Assembly (NCBI GenBank): GCA_963576565.1
Contig: OY755042.1
Location: 1,240,001 to 1,304,000, forward strand
Length of the DNA stretch: 64,000 nucleotides
Direction: 5' to 3'
Origin: Aspidapion aeneum
Lineage: Eukaryota; Arthropoda; Insecta; Coleoptera; Brentidae
Part shown: in pieces, positions 44,641 to 56,934 of the stretch
Position numbering within the stretch: the first letter of the stretch is position 1
Layout: every line of letters begins with the position of its first letter
Made by a program: the position numbers and the translations under genes
Notes under the pieces: generated by a model
Told to the model about the DNA's origin: nothing
The model's database searches: none
The model's input: the letters and a program-made list of their open reading frames with translations, nothing else

Positions 44641-44744
44641 TACTTTTAACACACTTCATCGACTATTTCAGGGTGCGGGGGATTGATTCCTCTGAATCTC
44701 CACCCTGGTTACATCCTTGGACATGAAATCAAGTTTTTTGACAG

Positions 44745-44990
44745 TTAAAAATTTTTAAAATTGCTAACTTTTAACCGGAGCGGCGCATCAATATGCGGTT
44801 TTCGGAGTATAATAGCTCACATTTTTTTCAAAAATTTTTGTTATAACCAAAAACTTTGTAGGGGCTTTCGTTTCGGAGATATTTACAAAAAACTGTTTTT
44901 AAGGTTGATATAGCATGGAGTTTACTTGGAGTGTGCAAAAGGGCCAGGAAGGTATCAAATCCATCATGGCATTTATTTTAGATTATGCCA
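44745..44990 (+). repeat. Right-half fragment of the ACCTTCCTAGC family
   Basis: It matches the family from TTTTTTGACAGTTAAAAA to CAGGAAGGTATCAAATCC and lacks the left half. Confidence 0.65.
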
Positions 44991-45436
44991 CGTATCAGTG
45001 ACAAAATTTTAAAAAATAGGTGTGTTTTTTTTATTAATTTTTTTGTCAGTTAAATGTTAAATGTTAGTGTATATTACATTATTGTAAAATATATGTTTTT
45101 GGTAACCAGAATAGCGTCTTTTATATTAGAATAAACTTAATTATTAATTAGTTTGCATCTTCTTGATATTTAAATTTTGAGTTTAGAATTTCCATTATAA
45201 TCAAAAAGTTTTTGGCTTATTATTACCCGGAAAATCTCATAATTTTATGCCATGAAGTGTTGTGTTTTGTTTAGAGAACATTATGTTTCCACCTAGAAGT
45301 GCATTTTTTAAAATTATTAATGGTTTTAGAGTTTTAGTAGTGACTTTCTAAACAATATTTATAATTAAAATCTAAGGAGTCGTTGTTTATTACAGTAATC
45401 AATATCAACAAATTAAATCATTTTCCATTTTCTTTT
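44991..45436. other. Unassigned AT-rich stretch
   Basis: Nothing recognised. Confidence 0.3.
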
Positions 45437-45535
45437 TTACCTTCCTAGCCCGAGCAGCAATTGCTAGAGAAGGCATTGTTTTCGACGCAATTTTTTTTCT
45501 GAGATATCGCCGAAAATGTTTTATTTGTGTGAATA
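45437..45535 (+). repeat. Left-half fragment of the ACCTTCCTAGC family
   Basis: TTTTTACCTTCCTAGCCCGA through GGCATTGTTTTCGACGC matches the left end. The right half is missing; the nearest separate right half is at 44745-44990. Confidence 0.65.
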
Positions 45536-45869
45536 GGGAACTTGCTCAAAAAATCGAATCCTTTAAAAACAATTAAAATCATAAGAAACTTCCTAGAAAA
45601 AGAAAAATTCCAATAACAATTAAATTAACTGAGAAATAAACGTTTGAAATTTGAATAACTTGACCTGTTCTTAAAACGCACTGCCATTGGTTGTGACGTC
45701 ACGCCTTTGGATCTCGATATGTAAATAATTGATATTGTACTTATTGGAGCCTTGAACGTGGTGTTCAGTTATTTCCGGACGTAATTTTGTCTAAATTTTC
45801 TTAATTTAGTGTTTTGTGATTCTGTTAAAGACTGAAAATGGTTGATGCGGGGTTTATAAAAGGACAATC

Positions 45870-46318
45870 AGACAATTTACCTATGGCGGATTTTCTTATT
45901 TACCAACCGATTTGTCTCAAACTTGAAACATTACATTGCTTGAGGTCATTTACAAAATTTTTTACTCAAACTTAAAAAAATCAAAATGTCGGATCCAAAA
46001 TGGCGGATTTTTTTATTTACTCACCGATTTGTCTCAAACTTGAAATATTGCATTGCTTGAGGTCATTTAACAAAATTTTAAATGTAAAAATGTGTAAATG
46101 TTAAAATGTAATATTTCAAGTTTGAGACAAATCGGTTGGTAAATAAGAAAATCCGCCATTTTGAATCCGCCATTTTGATTTTTTTAAGTATTAGTAAAAA
46201 ATTTTGTTAAATGACCTCAAGCAATGTAATATTTCAAGTTTGAGACAAATCGGTTAATAAATAAGAAAATCCGCCATTTTGGATCCGCCATTTTGATTTT
46301 TGGATCCGCCATTGTTGT
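45870..46318. repeat. Direct and inverted ~130-bp repeats with CGCCATTTTG motifs
   Basis: CGATTTGTCTCAAACTTGAA occurs twice on the plus strand and twice inverted (46120, 46236), each linked to CTTGAGGTCATTT and ATGGCGGATTTT. Two direct units face two inverted units, so the whole could fold back. Confidence 0.75.
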
Positions 46319-46518
46319 AATAAAAAACGTAAATTGTAGTGTTACCAGGTTACCAAACACTACAACTACCAAGATTCAACAGTCGACTTAATGGATTTAA
46401 TTTTACTTAACAAAAACATATTTCAAAAAAATTGCGTAAACGATTTTTTAAAGATGTTTTTATATAAATAATATATTTTATTTTTCATCTACACATTTTA
46501 TCAACAAAAAAAATTTTT

Positions 46519-46655
46519 AGTCCGGCGCCGAGTTGGCCGGCGCCCAGTTGGCGGCGCCCAGTTGTCTCATTTCGCTCGAGATGGCGAAACGTCGAGAACG
46601 AATTTTCAACGATGACGGCCGAACAGTTCGAAAGCACACCCACCATATTATGCCA
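46519..46655 (+). repeat. GC-rich short repeats next to a Penelope-like 3'-end fragment
   Basis: Three GGCGCCNAGTTGGC units (46522-46565) precede GAGATGGCGAAACGTCGAGA and GACGGCCGAACAG (about 46579-46630). The latter also lies at the 3' end of the Penelope-like element near 60880-60940. It holds no catalytic domain. Confidence 0.55.
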
Positions 46656-46944
46656 CTGTTAAGGAAAAATGTTGAATTAAGGAACCACTGCTTTTCCCCT
46701 AGAAAAAGAAAAATCACTAACTTGCCAGTGGTTTATTAGAAAACAACAAATATTTGCCTAACAATATTTGAAAAACTTATCTTTACAAAATATTGTCAGA
46801 AATAAATAGCAAAGTAAGTAAATATTATTGAAAAAGAATAATTAAAGAACTTGAGAATGATTGTAGAAGAACCATCGAAAAGTCGCACTAGTGTTGTTTG
46901 TCAAAAACATAAGTTTTTTAAATTTTGTTAGGCAAATATTTATT

Positions 46945-47400
46945 TTTACCTTCCTAGCACGCGCAGCAAAGGCTAGAGACGAATTTTTTTTTTGAGATAA
47001 CGAACTGAACGTATCCTATCAATATCGTCGTGATGTCTCTGTGTGTGTGTGTATATTTTTTTTCTATCCGTAACACGATAGCTCCTAAGCCGCCAAACCG
47101 ATTTTCATAAAATTTGCAGGTAAAATAGTGTTCGACACTCTGATTAGTTTTTGGTCAAAATCCATTGATGCTAACGACTTTTTTTTGACAATTAAAAAAT
47201 TTTAAAAATGCTAACTTTTTAACGGAGCATTGCATCAATATGCGGTTTTCGGAATTAAGTAGACTAAATTTTGCTCAATAATTTGTGTTATAACCAAAAA
47301 CTTCGTAGATGAATTAGTTTCCGAGATATTTACAAAAAAGTGTTTGCAAGGCTGATTATCATAGCTTCACTTCAGATCAGATCGGTCATGGATCCATTTA
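46945..47400 (+). mobile_element. ACCTTCCTAGC-family element, full length but diverged
   Basis: It starts TTTACCTTCCTAGCACGCGC, has a GTGTGTGTGTGT microsatellite at 47040, and ends with GATCGGTCATGGATCC. The middle AACCGATTTTCATAAAATTT block is present. Confidence 0.65.
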
Positions 47401-47828
47401 TTTTCTACTAAACCACTATTAGTGGTTTTTCTTCTTCTAAGAGAAACGCAGTGGTTTCTTCATTTAAAAAAATCCTTAACAATGGCGTGCAATCCAGATA
47501 AAGGTTTGTTTTTACTACGTCTTTTTGCACCCCCTAACCAAAATCTTGTTTTTTACTTACAGTACTATAATACAGTAAGTTGGGTCGAAAAAAAAATTTT
47601 TTGAAATTGATTTTGTCATAGTTCTAAATATTTGTAAAATCCGCCAAGAAATAATAATAATAATAATAAATTTAGCCGCGCCCCCCACCCCCCAAATATT
47701 TCAAAATTTCAAGTTTAAAGTAAGGGGCTGTAATAATTATAAAATGTATCTTATGTGTCTAAGGAACACGAACATTAAAAAAAATCACAATTATTATAAT
47801 ATTTGACCGCGCCCCTGAGCACTTTCCC

Positions 47829-48345
47829 TTAAATAAGTATACAGTTTTTCACTTGAAAAAGAGATGATATAATATAATCATTATTAATGGATTTAATGAA
47901 CTCACCGCGTGGAGGTAACTGTATACAGTGGCATGTATAAGGGGGGGTGGGGGTCTTTCTGTCGATATTATAACCGGCAAATTTCCATTTTAATTTTGCT
48001 ACTTCTCCTCTGACATCCCTTAGTTTTGTTTTATTTCTAATCCATTCATTCCTTTTTCTATCTGTTAGCTTTACATGTAACATTTGTCTTTCCATTGATC
48101 TTTGGGTTTTTGTTACCTTATCCATGTTTGATTTTGTTTCTGTCCAGGTCTGGGATCCATAGGTAAGGACAGGAAGGATACATTGGTTATACACTTTCGT
48201 TTTGAGTTACTGATGATATTTTTTTATTTTTTAATATGTAGCTTAATTTACCGAATGCTGCCCAGGCCAATCTTACACGTCTCTTGATTTCAGCTGTTTG
48301 GTTTTCTTTTTTTAGTATAATAATTTGTCCCAGGTATTCCTCTAC
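47829..48345 (-). pseudogene. RTE-like LINE C-terminal fragment
   Basis: The minus strand gives RRVRLAWAAFGKLS near 48280. A 121-codon frame (48194-47832) then reads QCILPVLTYGSQTW, QRSMERQMLHVKLTDRKRNE and AKLKWKFAGYN. This is the connection/thumb pattern of RTE-type LINEs but not the same family as 43795-44640. There is a shift near 48200, and the 3' part after 47960 is not LINE-like. RT core absent. Confidence 0.75.
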
Positions 48346-48967
48346 TCGCGATTATTAAAGATACCCATCAAATAAACAGCCAGATATCAAAAAATAATGG
48401 TAAAATTTACTCTAAAAATCCATTCTGTTGTACCTAATTTCGTATTTATCTTGAAAAATCCCTCAGAATTTCATCCGTAATAGCTTGAGTGCTAACAATT
48501 TCGATAACCCCGAGCTTAATAGTTATTCGTCGTGTTTCGATAAGACTTTAGCCCGGACGGGATGGGAAGTATCTAAACGCCTTTAATGACAAGAGAAACA
48601 CTTGCACAATCCACTCGAAGATTTTGTCGGATCCTAAAGGGGGCATTTAAGTTCTCAGCAGGGCTTTGGCTGTAAATGGCCTTTAGATGCTGTGGGCAAT
48701 GTCCTGGCTTATCCAAGATAAGAACGAAAATGTCAGGTAGTTTTTTTGTTTCTTATTAACTTTTTCTTAGGGGAAAATATGTGTTTTTTTAAGGCACGCA
48801 ATGGTTTTATACAGAATGTGGATTTTACAAAAAACTCTGCTGACTTCTAATAAGTTGAAACGATGTTTTTTCATAACAACCTGCATCATAAACTAAGTAG
48901 GACTTTATGGCCGAACTGGGCAACCGTCCCGATACGAGAGTCAATAACCACCACACATCATTATTTA
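48346..48967. other. Unassigned stretch
   Basis: Nothing recognised. Confidence 0.3.
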
Positions 48968-49136
48968 AATCATGAGCGCACCCCGGGCCCCGGGACAAGT
49001 CTTAGATTTTTTTACATATTTTCGACATATTTCAGAAAAAAACACAAAAAATATCTTAAAATTTGAGATCATGAAGCATCGGGCCCCCCAAAGAGGCCTC
49101 GGGCCCCTTCCAAGACATATTCCTGGGTGCGCCACT
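48968..49136 (-). mobile_element. GGGCCCC-type MITE, clearest copy
   Basis: On the minus strand it starts CAGTGGCGCACCCAGGAATA and runs through GGGGCCCGAGGCC and AATCTAAGACTTGTCC to GGGGTGCGCTC. It defines the family boundary used for 6530-6725 and others. Confidence 0.65.
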
Positions 49137-50480
49137 GTTTAAATAAAGACAACATCAAAAATAAATAAATGTACAATTTATCCTAAATAGTGAAGAAGTA
49201 ATATCCGTCGTGATTTAAAATTCACAGCATCCCTCTCCTTTTCAAAAAAGAAATTGACAAACACATAATATCCACATGATGATATAAAATTCAAAGCGGT
49301 GCGTCCATGGGTCACAGCATCTAAAACCTATTCACCAGTATTTACTAAGACCTTAAAACTTGGCATTGTAGACCGGGTTTAATTTAATTTTTTTAATACT
49401 CACAGGTCAAATAACTGCAAAGATTTGGTTCACCCTAATGTGCAATATGATAGTAAGCATTTCTCAGTGAGTTTCATCTCATATCATATAAATTCAAATT
49501 AACTTTAGAATTAAAGAAAAACCACATAAGAATTTTGAAACGATATGTCATTTTTTTGGAAATTTAGTCCGTGCAGTCGTAGGATTCCCATTAAAAATAG
49601 TCCCTGAGGGGTGGTTTAAAGTTCGAAAAACAATAGAAATAATCCATGATTGACAAAAAAACTTATATACAAAAGTATTCAAAGCTAAATAATACATAAA
49701 GAACTTAAGACTATATCTGTAGATGCATTACCGTATGAAATACGTATCAATATTTAAATACTGTAAAAAGCACAAGATATATTAGAATCCCTTTTCAATT
49801 ACACATTTAACAAAACAATCGACCATCGGTTTAATCGTCGCTAACTTGTCTAAAATATCTCCTAGTGAGGTTTAGAGGTTTAAATATGGCTACCATTTTT
49901 AAACAAAAATATTTTATTATTTTTGTTTATTTATAACATTTGTGCGCAATTAATGTCTTTGTTACAACGAAAAAAGATGACCCATATCACAAGGTATTTA
50001 TAAACAATTTATATAAATATTAAAAAATATTGCATTCACGGGAAAAATAAGTTAAACCTTCAACCAAAATGTAGACTTTTAAGCCTAGGATTGTAGCACT
50101 TAGATTAGTACACTGTAGATCCTTTAGTAAATACTGGTGATAAAGTTTTAAATTATTGTGTGATAGAGGACGACGGCGGCAAACTATTTCGGTAAGTTTT
50201 TGAATTAGTTATTGCTAATAATTCGTTGTTTTCAAAAATACATTCTTATAGATTTGCGGCAAATAAAGTTGTTCTTTCGGCAATGTGATTGGCTTCCTTA
50301 TAACCTGGTTTAAGTACTAAAATCAACATCTCAAACAAAACCGGTAAAATCTAAAACAAACACGAAAAAAAAAGTTGTGGTATACATTTGGCTTGCCCGG
50401 AAAATGCTAAAATGTAAAGAAATTGTCTTATCTGTAATACGATTTGTCCCGCTATTTTTCGATGTTATAGAAATTGTCCT
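49137..50480. other. Mostly unassigned; contains one dispersed repeat
   Basis: 49988-50155 is the partner of 5786-5942. The rest (49137-49987 and 50156-50480) shows no coding or repeat signal. Confidence 0.4.
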
Positions 50481-50499
50481 ATGTATATATATTTATCCG

Positions 50500-51340
50500 T
50501 TTCACAACGTTCTACGTCTTCCGATACCCAATCTCCACTCGTTTCTGTTTGCCCATAATTCATCATCTAGGCCTCTTATTCTTATTTCACTGTCTATTCC
50601 TTCTCTCCAGCTTCTCCTTGGCCGTCCTCGTTTTCTTCGGCCAGTTGGTTTCCATTGTAGTATTTGTTTAGGTAGTCTTTCATCATTCATTCTTTGTACA
50701 TGTCCGTACCACACTAGTTGTTTTGTTCTTATATCATACACTAAAGTACGTTCACCCCCTGTCATAATTTCTCTTATTCTTTGATTTGTAACTCTTTCTC
50801 TTTTTGAATTCCCTGCTGCTCTTCTCCAATAGTCCATCTCCGTAGCGGAAAGCATTTTTTCTGTTCTATCCTTGATTGGCCATACTTCTGAGCCGTATGT
50901 AATAATACTTTTTACAGTGGTGTTATATATAAGCTTTTTGTTATGTTTTGATATACTTTGGTCCCAAATTATTCCATTTAATAAAGTTATTGCTTTTCTT
51001 CCTTGTACGTTTCGATCTTTTATAGGATTGTCTGGTGTTCCGTCAGCTGTAATTTTTAGACCTAAGTATTTATACTCATCACAGGACTGAATACGCTGCC
51101 CGGTATTTAAGAATAGATCCTGTTTCATTCCACCGATACACATATACTCTGTCTTATTGAGATTAACCTCTAGTCCCCACCTATTGTACTCTTCTTTAGT
51201 TTTCGTGTCATATATTCGAGGTCGTCATAATCCTGAGCCACTACTATCTGATCATCGGCGAAACATAAAGTATACAAGGTGGTTTCGTCCAACGGAATAT
51301 CATGTTTTGGCATTTTCTCTTCCATACTTTAAGGACTTGT
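50500..51340 (-). pseudogene. RTE-like LINE, C-terminal half, long open frame
   Basis: A 213-codon frame (51143-50505) starts after the RT catalytic region and runs KYLGLKITADG, then through the connection domain to GIGRRRTL. Upstream (51330-51145) the FADD-containing stretch is present but in another frame, with a shift near 51150. It is about 90% like 43795-44640 and has fewer lesions. It is truncated at the 5' side. Confidence 0.85.
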
Positions 51341-51826
51341 TCCAAGTATATCTGTGTATATGTGTGTAATTGTCCTATGTAGTTGTATTTATAATGTGTA
51401 TTGATATTTTTAACCATTATCATCTTTGTAAGTTTGTTGTATGATATAAATTGTGTGTTTTTTAATTTTTGTCCCTTCTATAATAGAAATACCTATCCGA
51501 AATCTCTAAAAATGAAAATACTGCGCTCTGTGCTTTTTTTGTCATTAGCTATCTTATTTCAGGACCATTTTAACACATTTGATTTTGAAGTTGGGTAAGG
51601 AATATGGTAAAAACTATCGCGTTACCGAAGGGACAAAAAAATGAAAAAAAAATGACCATTCCAACAAAACAAAAACTACTTATAAAAAACGTAACTCACA
51701 TATACCTTACTAGCTTTTGCCGACACATAATATTTTAAAGACTGATATGTTTACAACAATTTTTGCTAATTGCAAAAACTTTTATTTGTTCAGCTCAAAG
51801 TTTGGTTTTTTTCCAAAAAACAAAAT
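51341..51826. other. Unassigned stretch
   Basis: Short frames only, with no family resemblance. Confidence 0.3.
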
Positions 51827-52090
51827 GCCTTACTTAATCATTGTGGGTTTGAAAAAAGATCCAATTCTTCACAAAATCAATTTAATATTTATTCAAAATC
51901 TATGGTAAAAATACCCCGACGCGTTTCGAGCCTACTGCTCATTTTCAAGGGGAGTCAATAAATCTAAAAACTTGAAACTTGAAAATAAGCAGTATGCTCG
52001 AAACGCGTCGGGGTATTTTTACCATAGATTTTAAATAAATATTAAATTGATTTTGTGAAGAATTGGATCTTTTTTCAAACCCACAATGAT
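51827..52090. repeat. Inverted repeat, ~110-bp arms, at a LINE 5' junction
   Basis: TTGTGGGTTTGAAAAAAGAT begins the left arm and its inverse ends the right arm at about 52088. The arms meet around a spacer of about 25 bp near 51965 and contain ACCCCGACGCGTTTCGAGCC or its inverse. The LINE coding sequence starts immediately at the right arm's end. Confidence 0.85.
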
Positions 52091-53260
52091 TATTATGCCT
52101 TAGATATATCAAAAGCATTCGGTAAAGTCTGGCATGAAAATCTGCTCAACAAGCTCAAAGCAATGGGATTGTCGCCGAGACTTTGCACTTGGTTTGAAAG
52201 TTACCTTAAGGATAGATCCATTTATGTTGCACTGGATGGCCGGAACTCCAACCCTTACCAAATAAATGCTGGTGTGCCACAGGGAGCAATCCTTTCGCCA
52301 ATACTTTTTCTGATTTACATAAATGACCTCATAGATAAAACAGTAAATCCACTTTATTGCTTTGCAGATGATGGCAATGTAGTCTCCTCAGTCATACCAC
52401 CCACTCAGTGTCTATCCTCACGTGAATTCCATCATCTTAGACTAACTCAAATATCGCAGATAAATAACGACCTGGAGATAATAGAGGACTGGGGCAACAA
52501 AAACCTTGTGCAGTTCAACGCGCAGAAAACCCAAGCAGCCCTGTTTTCAAAAAAGACCAGCACCGGTGAGCCAAACATCATGCTATCTGGAAGTGCTGTC
52601 ACATTGCAGAGCCAGTTGAACATCTTAGGAGTCACTGCAGAGACCAACATGTCTTGGCACAGTCACGTGGCAGATATAGCGTGGCGTCCCAAAAGCTTTG
52701 GGTGCTATTTCGTACAAGACATCTGTATACACCAAGCCAACTGCTGACACTCTACAAAGCCCAGATTCGACCAACTATGGAGTACTGCTCACATATATGG
52801 AGTGCGGCACCCAAACATACCTTAATGCTTTTGAACACCGTGCAAAAACGAGCTATCAAGCTGATCAATGACCCCGCACTTACCCGTAGCTTGGATAGTC
52901 TCGAACATCGCAGAACTGTGGGCGATCTATCTCTCTTCTACAGGTATTATCACGGAAAATGTTCTGAAGAGTTGGCACGTATGATCCCCCCGGGAGTAGC
53001 ACCTACTAGGCGAACACGTCAAACAGACGGTAACCATCAATTTACTGTCAAAATAGAGGCACCAAGAACCTCATTATATCAAAATTCATATCTCTGGAGA
53101 ACAGCATCGCTGTGGAATAAACTACCTGCGACAGTTTTCCCTGCAGGTTACAACCTGAACCGTTTCAAAACCAACACACACCAACATTTCCGCGCACTGG
53201 CCGCTTCTCGAGCGTGATGCGTGATAGGGATCTCCTTGCGAGTGCGCTTAACCGTAAAAA
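52077..53260 (+). pseudogene. 5'-truncated jockey/CR1-like LINE, RT and C-terminal domain
   Basis: RT motifs in order: LDISKAFGKVWH near 52105, GVPQGAILSPILFLIYINDL near 52270, and FADDGNVV at 52360-52385, which is a functional-looking catalytic site with F for Y. The first frame ends at 52747. Overlapping it in the next frame, 52654-53214 carries the C-terminal domain (MEYCSHIWSAAP through HFRALAASRA). One shift near 52670 separates the two. The 3' end has an A-rich tail near 53255. The first part of RT, the endonuclease and ORF1 are absent. The C-terminus is almost the same as the copy at 21584-22082. Confidence 0.88.
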
Positions 53261-53747
53261 AAAATATATATTAACCCTTTTCACCCTGGAGAATTTCAAA
53301 ACATTCATTACTGCCTGACTTGTTGAAAACGTAAATAAAAAAATTATTGTGTGTGCTTAAGACCACACGGCCGAAGTGTAAACTTCAACAAGGCGAAATT
53401 AATAATACTGGCAATACTGGCTCATAGCATATTCTGCAAAGCAAAAAAATATAATGCTGATGTAGCGACCCTGGGCCTGTATTCCTTCAGGAAATGGCTC
53501 TTTGATCGATTTGTGACCGCGACGATCTATTGAAGTTCAAAATATTATGATCATCGAGGTTGCCGGGTTATGAGGCAATTTACCCTGCGGGTCTCCCCAG
53601 CCGCGGCCAGATGTCTCTGTCAATGATTGCTTACTTTATCCATCAGCTGGCTTTTGATAAAACGATGAATTTCAAGATTTGAATATAGAAACTCCAAAAA
53701 TAAATAGCAGGGCAATAAAAAAATCCTTCTTTATGCCCACCATAAAG
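53261..53747. other. Unassigned stretch
   Basis: No repeat or coding signal recognised. Confidence 0.3.
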
Positions 53748-53902
53748 TAGTAGTAGTAGTAGTATATTTTTATTATTACAAAGTATTTATACATGTGTAT
53801 ATATACCTGAGTCGTCAAATTCATTTAGGAAGCTACTTAAAAATATTAACATTAATCATTAACATAAAATAAAATAAATAAAAATAAAAATAAAATATTG
53901 TA

Positions 53903-55179
53903 CAGGGTGTCCCAAATTGGGCACTTTTAGGGGGTTTAAGGTACTTCTAGGGGAGACAGAGAAAAACTGACCACGCATTGCGATGCTCAAATTTCAAGAG
54001 AAGACTTAAAGTGAAAACCGCATTTGGAAATATCGTCTCGTCTTTGAGCTACGGAGGCTTTTTGAAAAGTCTGCATATTTGAAGGGGGTCTATAACTTTG
54101 TTATTAGTGGAAATTTTGATTTAGAGTAAATTGCAGTTTTATAGACTTTGTCACGAGGAATTCACCCGCTAAATTATGTTTTAACTGTCACTTTTAGTTT
54201 TTGAGATATGACATAAAGTTGCATTTTTTCTTATGTAATAGCCTATATTTTAATTAATTTTCGAATTCGTCATTGAATTCTTTTCAAAATGATGTATCAT
54301 ACGTCATAGTTTGATTGAGCGGTTTAGGAGATATTCAGCTTTTTCACTTATTTCTAGTGCGCTATGATTTCCTGCTGAGGCAGGTAAAGGCACTCCAGTA
54401 TTTTTATTATTTTACACAGTCACAAATATACTAAGGCTGGTTTGGAAAAATTATAATTCAGCTGACGGCCCTCAAAGCCTAGTTATAAAAAGTAAAAAAA
54501 AATTATACATATTTCAAAATAAAATTAAAACGCTTTTTTGCAAAATAATTTCATATCAAAGCGTAATGTCAAATTGTTTAAACAATTGAAAACAATGACA
54601 AAACGCCAAGACGCAAGGCCAACTTGATTTGCATAGTATAAGACAACAAAACTATAGGAGCATTGAAGTAGGATTTGACCGCAAGGCTTTCACGTCAATG
54701 GCGCATGACGTCATTCAACGCACACTAGACAAAAATAAAAAACTTTAATTATCTCCGAAACCGCTCAATCAAACTATGACATATGATACATCATTTTGAA
54801 AAGAAGTCAATCACGAATTCGAAAATTAATTAAAATATAGGCTATTCCATAAGAAAAAGTGCAACTTTATGCCATATCTCAAAAACTGAAAGTGACAGTT
54901 AAAATTAGGTTTAGCGGTTGAATTCCCCGTGACAAAGTCTATAAAATTGCAATTTACTCTAAATCAATATTTCCAATAATAACGAAGTTATAGATCCCCT
55001 CCAAAATGCAGACTTTTCAAAAAGCCCCCGTAGCTCAAAGACGAGACTATGTTTCAAAATGCGGTTTTCACTATAAGTCTTCTCTTGAAATTTGAGCCTC
55101 GCAATGCGTGGTCAGTTTTTCTCTGTCTTCCCTAGAAGTACCTTAAACCCCCCAAAAGTGCCCAATTTGGGACACCCTG
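53903..55179. mobile_element. Tc1/mariner-like fold-back element, ~430-bp arms
   Basis: The ends CAGGGTGTCCCAAATTGGGC and inverse are flanked by TA (53901-53902, 55180-55181). The arms extend to about 54335 and from about 54745, for example GGTACTTCTAGGG and TTTGAGATATGACATAAAG. The centre is unique and non-coding. Half of a related copy is at 62180-62697. Confidence 0.85.
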
Positions 55180-55591
55180 TACACAAAATAGATAAATAAC
55201 ACAAAATTAGTAAATGACACTAGTTTCACAAATATTTAAGCACAAAAGATAGACAATCTATCTATCATAAAAAATATACAAAAGTTAGGATTTTTGTTTA
55301 AAAGTTTCTCTAAAATTAAAGAAATCTTTTATTGTGTACGGCTCAATTTAACAAATATGGGCAAAACAAGCTTTTTTAAACCGTTTTATACTATCTATAT
55401 CTTTAATTTTGTCTGGCAAAGAGTTATAAAATTTTAAACAGATATAGAAAGGAGCTTTTTCTGTTACGGCTAGCCTGTGCTTTGGAAGGTTATAATTGTT
55501 CTTTTGATGTTTAGTAGGATAATTATGGTTAGCTTTTAAGTGTTCAAACTTTTCGGTGTTTTTGCGTAGGTAAATTACACATTGATAGATG

Positions 55592-55984
55592 GTTTTTTTT
55601 TCCTCATTTGATAACCGTGACTCTTTCGCCGACACTAAGGCCGCCATTTCGGAACGCCTAATTGCACGGGTCATCGGCCACCTTTGGAACCCCAGACCGG
55701 GTATTTTTTTTATCCGGTCTTTTTGCCCCTTAGAATGGCCTACCAACTGAAGGAGTGTGTAACAAAGTCCGCCTTCACGAGATATCCGACCTCATCCGGC
55801 CTTGTTACCGGCGTGAATGAAGGGGTAGGACAATATTACATTTTACACTCCCCAGGAATCCTATAAATGTCTGCCGCACCCGACCTCGGCAACCGACGGG
55901 GATCGAACCCGCCACTGTAGCAAGCGAGATTCCCTAACTCACTCGTTTTCAATGCGCGAACGCACTGAGCCACCACGGCTATAA
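55592..55984 (-). mobile_element. tRNA-derived SINE, second copy
   Basis: A perfect 11-bp duplication, ATTGATAGATG, flanks it (55581-55591, 55985-55995). On the minus strand the B box GGTTCGATCCC is at about 55909-55899, and an A-rich tail lies at 55592-55603. It is inserted within the coding part of a LINE. Confidence 0.92.
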
Positions 55985-56290
55985 ATTGATAGATGTAAAT
56001 TCCTGTTACTGTAAGTAGGTTATTTTGTTTAAAAAGCCCTCTGCAACTCTCTCGGTGTTTTCGAGACCACTTTATCCGCAAGACCCTCTTTTGCTGCACA
56101 AATAAGCTCTCAATTCGACTACTGCTGCCCCAAAGCAGCATACCATATTTTAACCGTGAGTAAAACAATCCGTAATAAATGAACATTAATATTTTTTTAT
56201 CATTGATATGTTTGGAAATCACACGTATTGCATAGGTAGCTTTGCTCAGTTTACCATAAAAAAGTACTAAAAGATCCAGAGTTGCCAACT

Positions 56291-56468
56291 TGAGGGTAAT
56301 TTCTCTATTTTAAGGAAATTTCGGCAGCTTTAGGGATTTACGGAAATTGCAGAGTATTTTAGGAAAATTTTGGGAATTTTTGAATATAATTTGCACCTAT
56401 ATGCTAGAAGTAAAATTTAACAGACCGATAGGAATTGTGACAATATAATTATCTAATAAATATAAAGA
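56291..56468. other. Unassigned short stretch
   Basis: TTTAGGGAAATT-like short repeats only. Confidence 0.3.
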
Positions 56469-56826
56469 TCATAACAAAAACATTTCATGTAAAAAAAAGC
56501 CAAGTACGCGAAAACGGTATTCCGTAAAAAGAATTGAGATAAAAGTAAAGCCAAGTTCTCCAATACAAATTTCAAAATGAAATGTTCTTACTAGTTTGGA
56601 AATGTTTTTTTAAACTTTGCTATTACAGCCAAACTTCTTTATGTTCAATTTAGCACTGTGCTTAAGAGTCATTTACAGTCGTAATAGAGAAGTTTAGAAA
56701 AATATTTCCAAACTAGTAAGAACCTTTCATTTTGAAATTTGTATTGGAGAACTTGGCTTTACTTTTATCTCAATTCTTTTTACGGAATACCGTTTTCGCG
56801 TACTTGGCTTTTTTTTTGTTATGATT
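56469..56826. mobile_element. Fold-back element with ~140-bp arms
   Basis: AAAGCCAAGTACGCGAAAAC and its inverse open the arms, which continue through ATTCCGTAAAAAGAATTGAG and TTCTTACTAGTTTGGAAAT. The centre (about 56626-56680) is unpaired. No coding sequence. The flank ATCATAACAAAAA is inverted at the other end. Confidence 0.8.
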
Positions 56827-56934
56827 TCACTTCTTTTTTAAAGGAATTGGATAATACCTAATTTTTAAAGTAATAAAATATGCGGAATATTGTTCAAAAC
56901 TTTTGCAATGCCTTACTTAAATTTTTGAGGTTCT

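Larger units (their letters stand above)
53748..56290 (-). pseudogene. Jockey/CR1-like LINE 3' end, carrying a nested MITE and SINE
   Basis: On the minus strand 56288-55996 gives the connection domain (YYGLFYSRLKYGMLLWG, QQKRVLRIKW). The frame is broken by the SINE (55592-55984) and resumes at 55580-55351 with IYLRKNTEKFEHLKAN and LPDKIKDIDSIKRFKKA. A 3' untranslated region follows, itself broken by the fold-back at 53903-55179, and ends in a (TAC)n tail at 53748-53765. Without the two insertions it would be about 870 bp. Truncated at the 5' side; no RT core remains. Confidence 0.8.
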
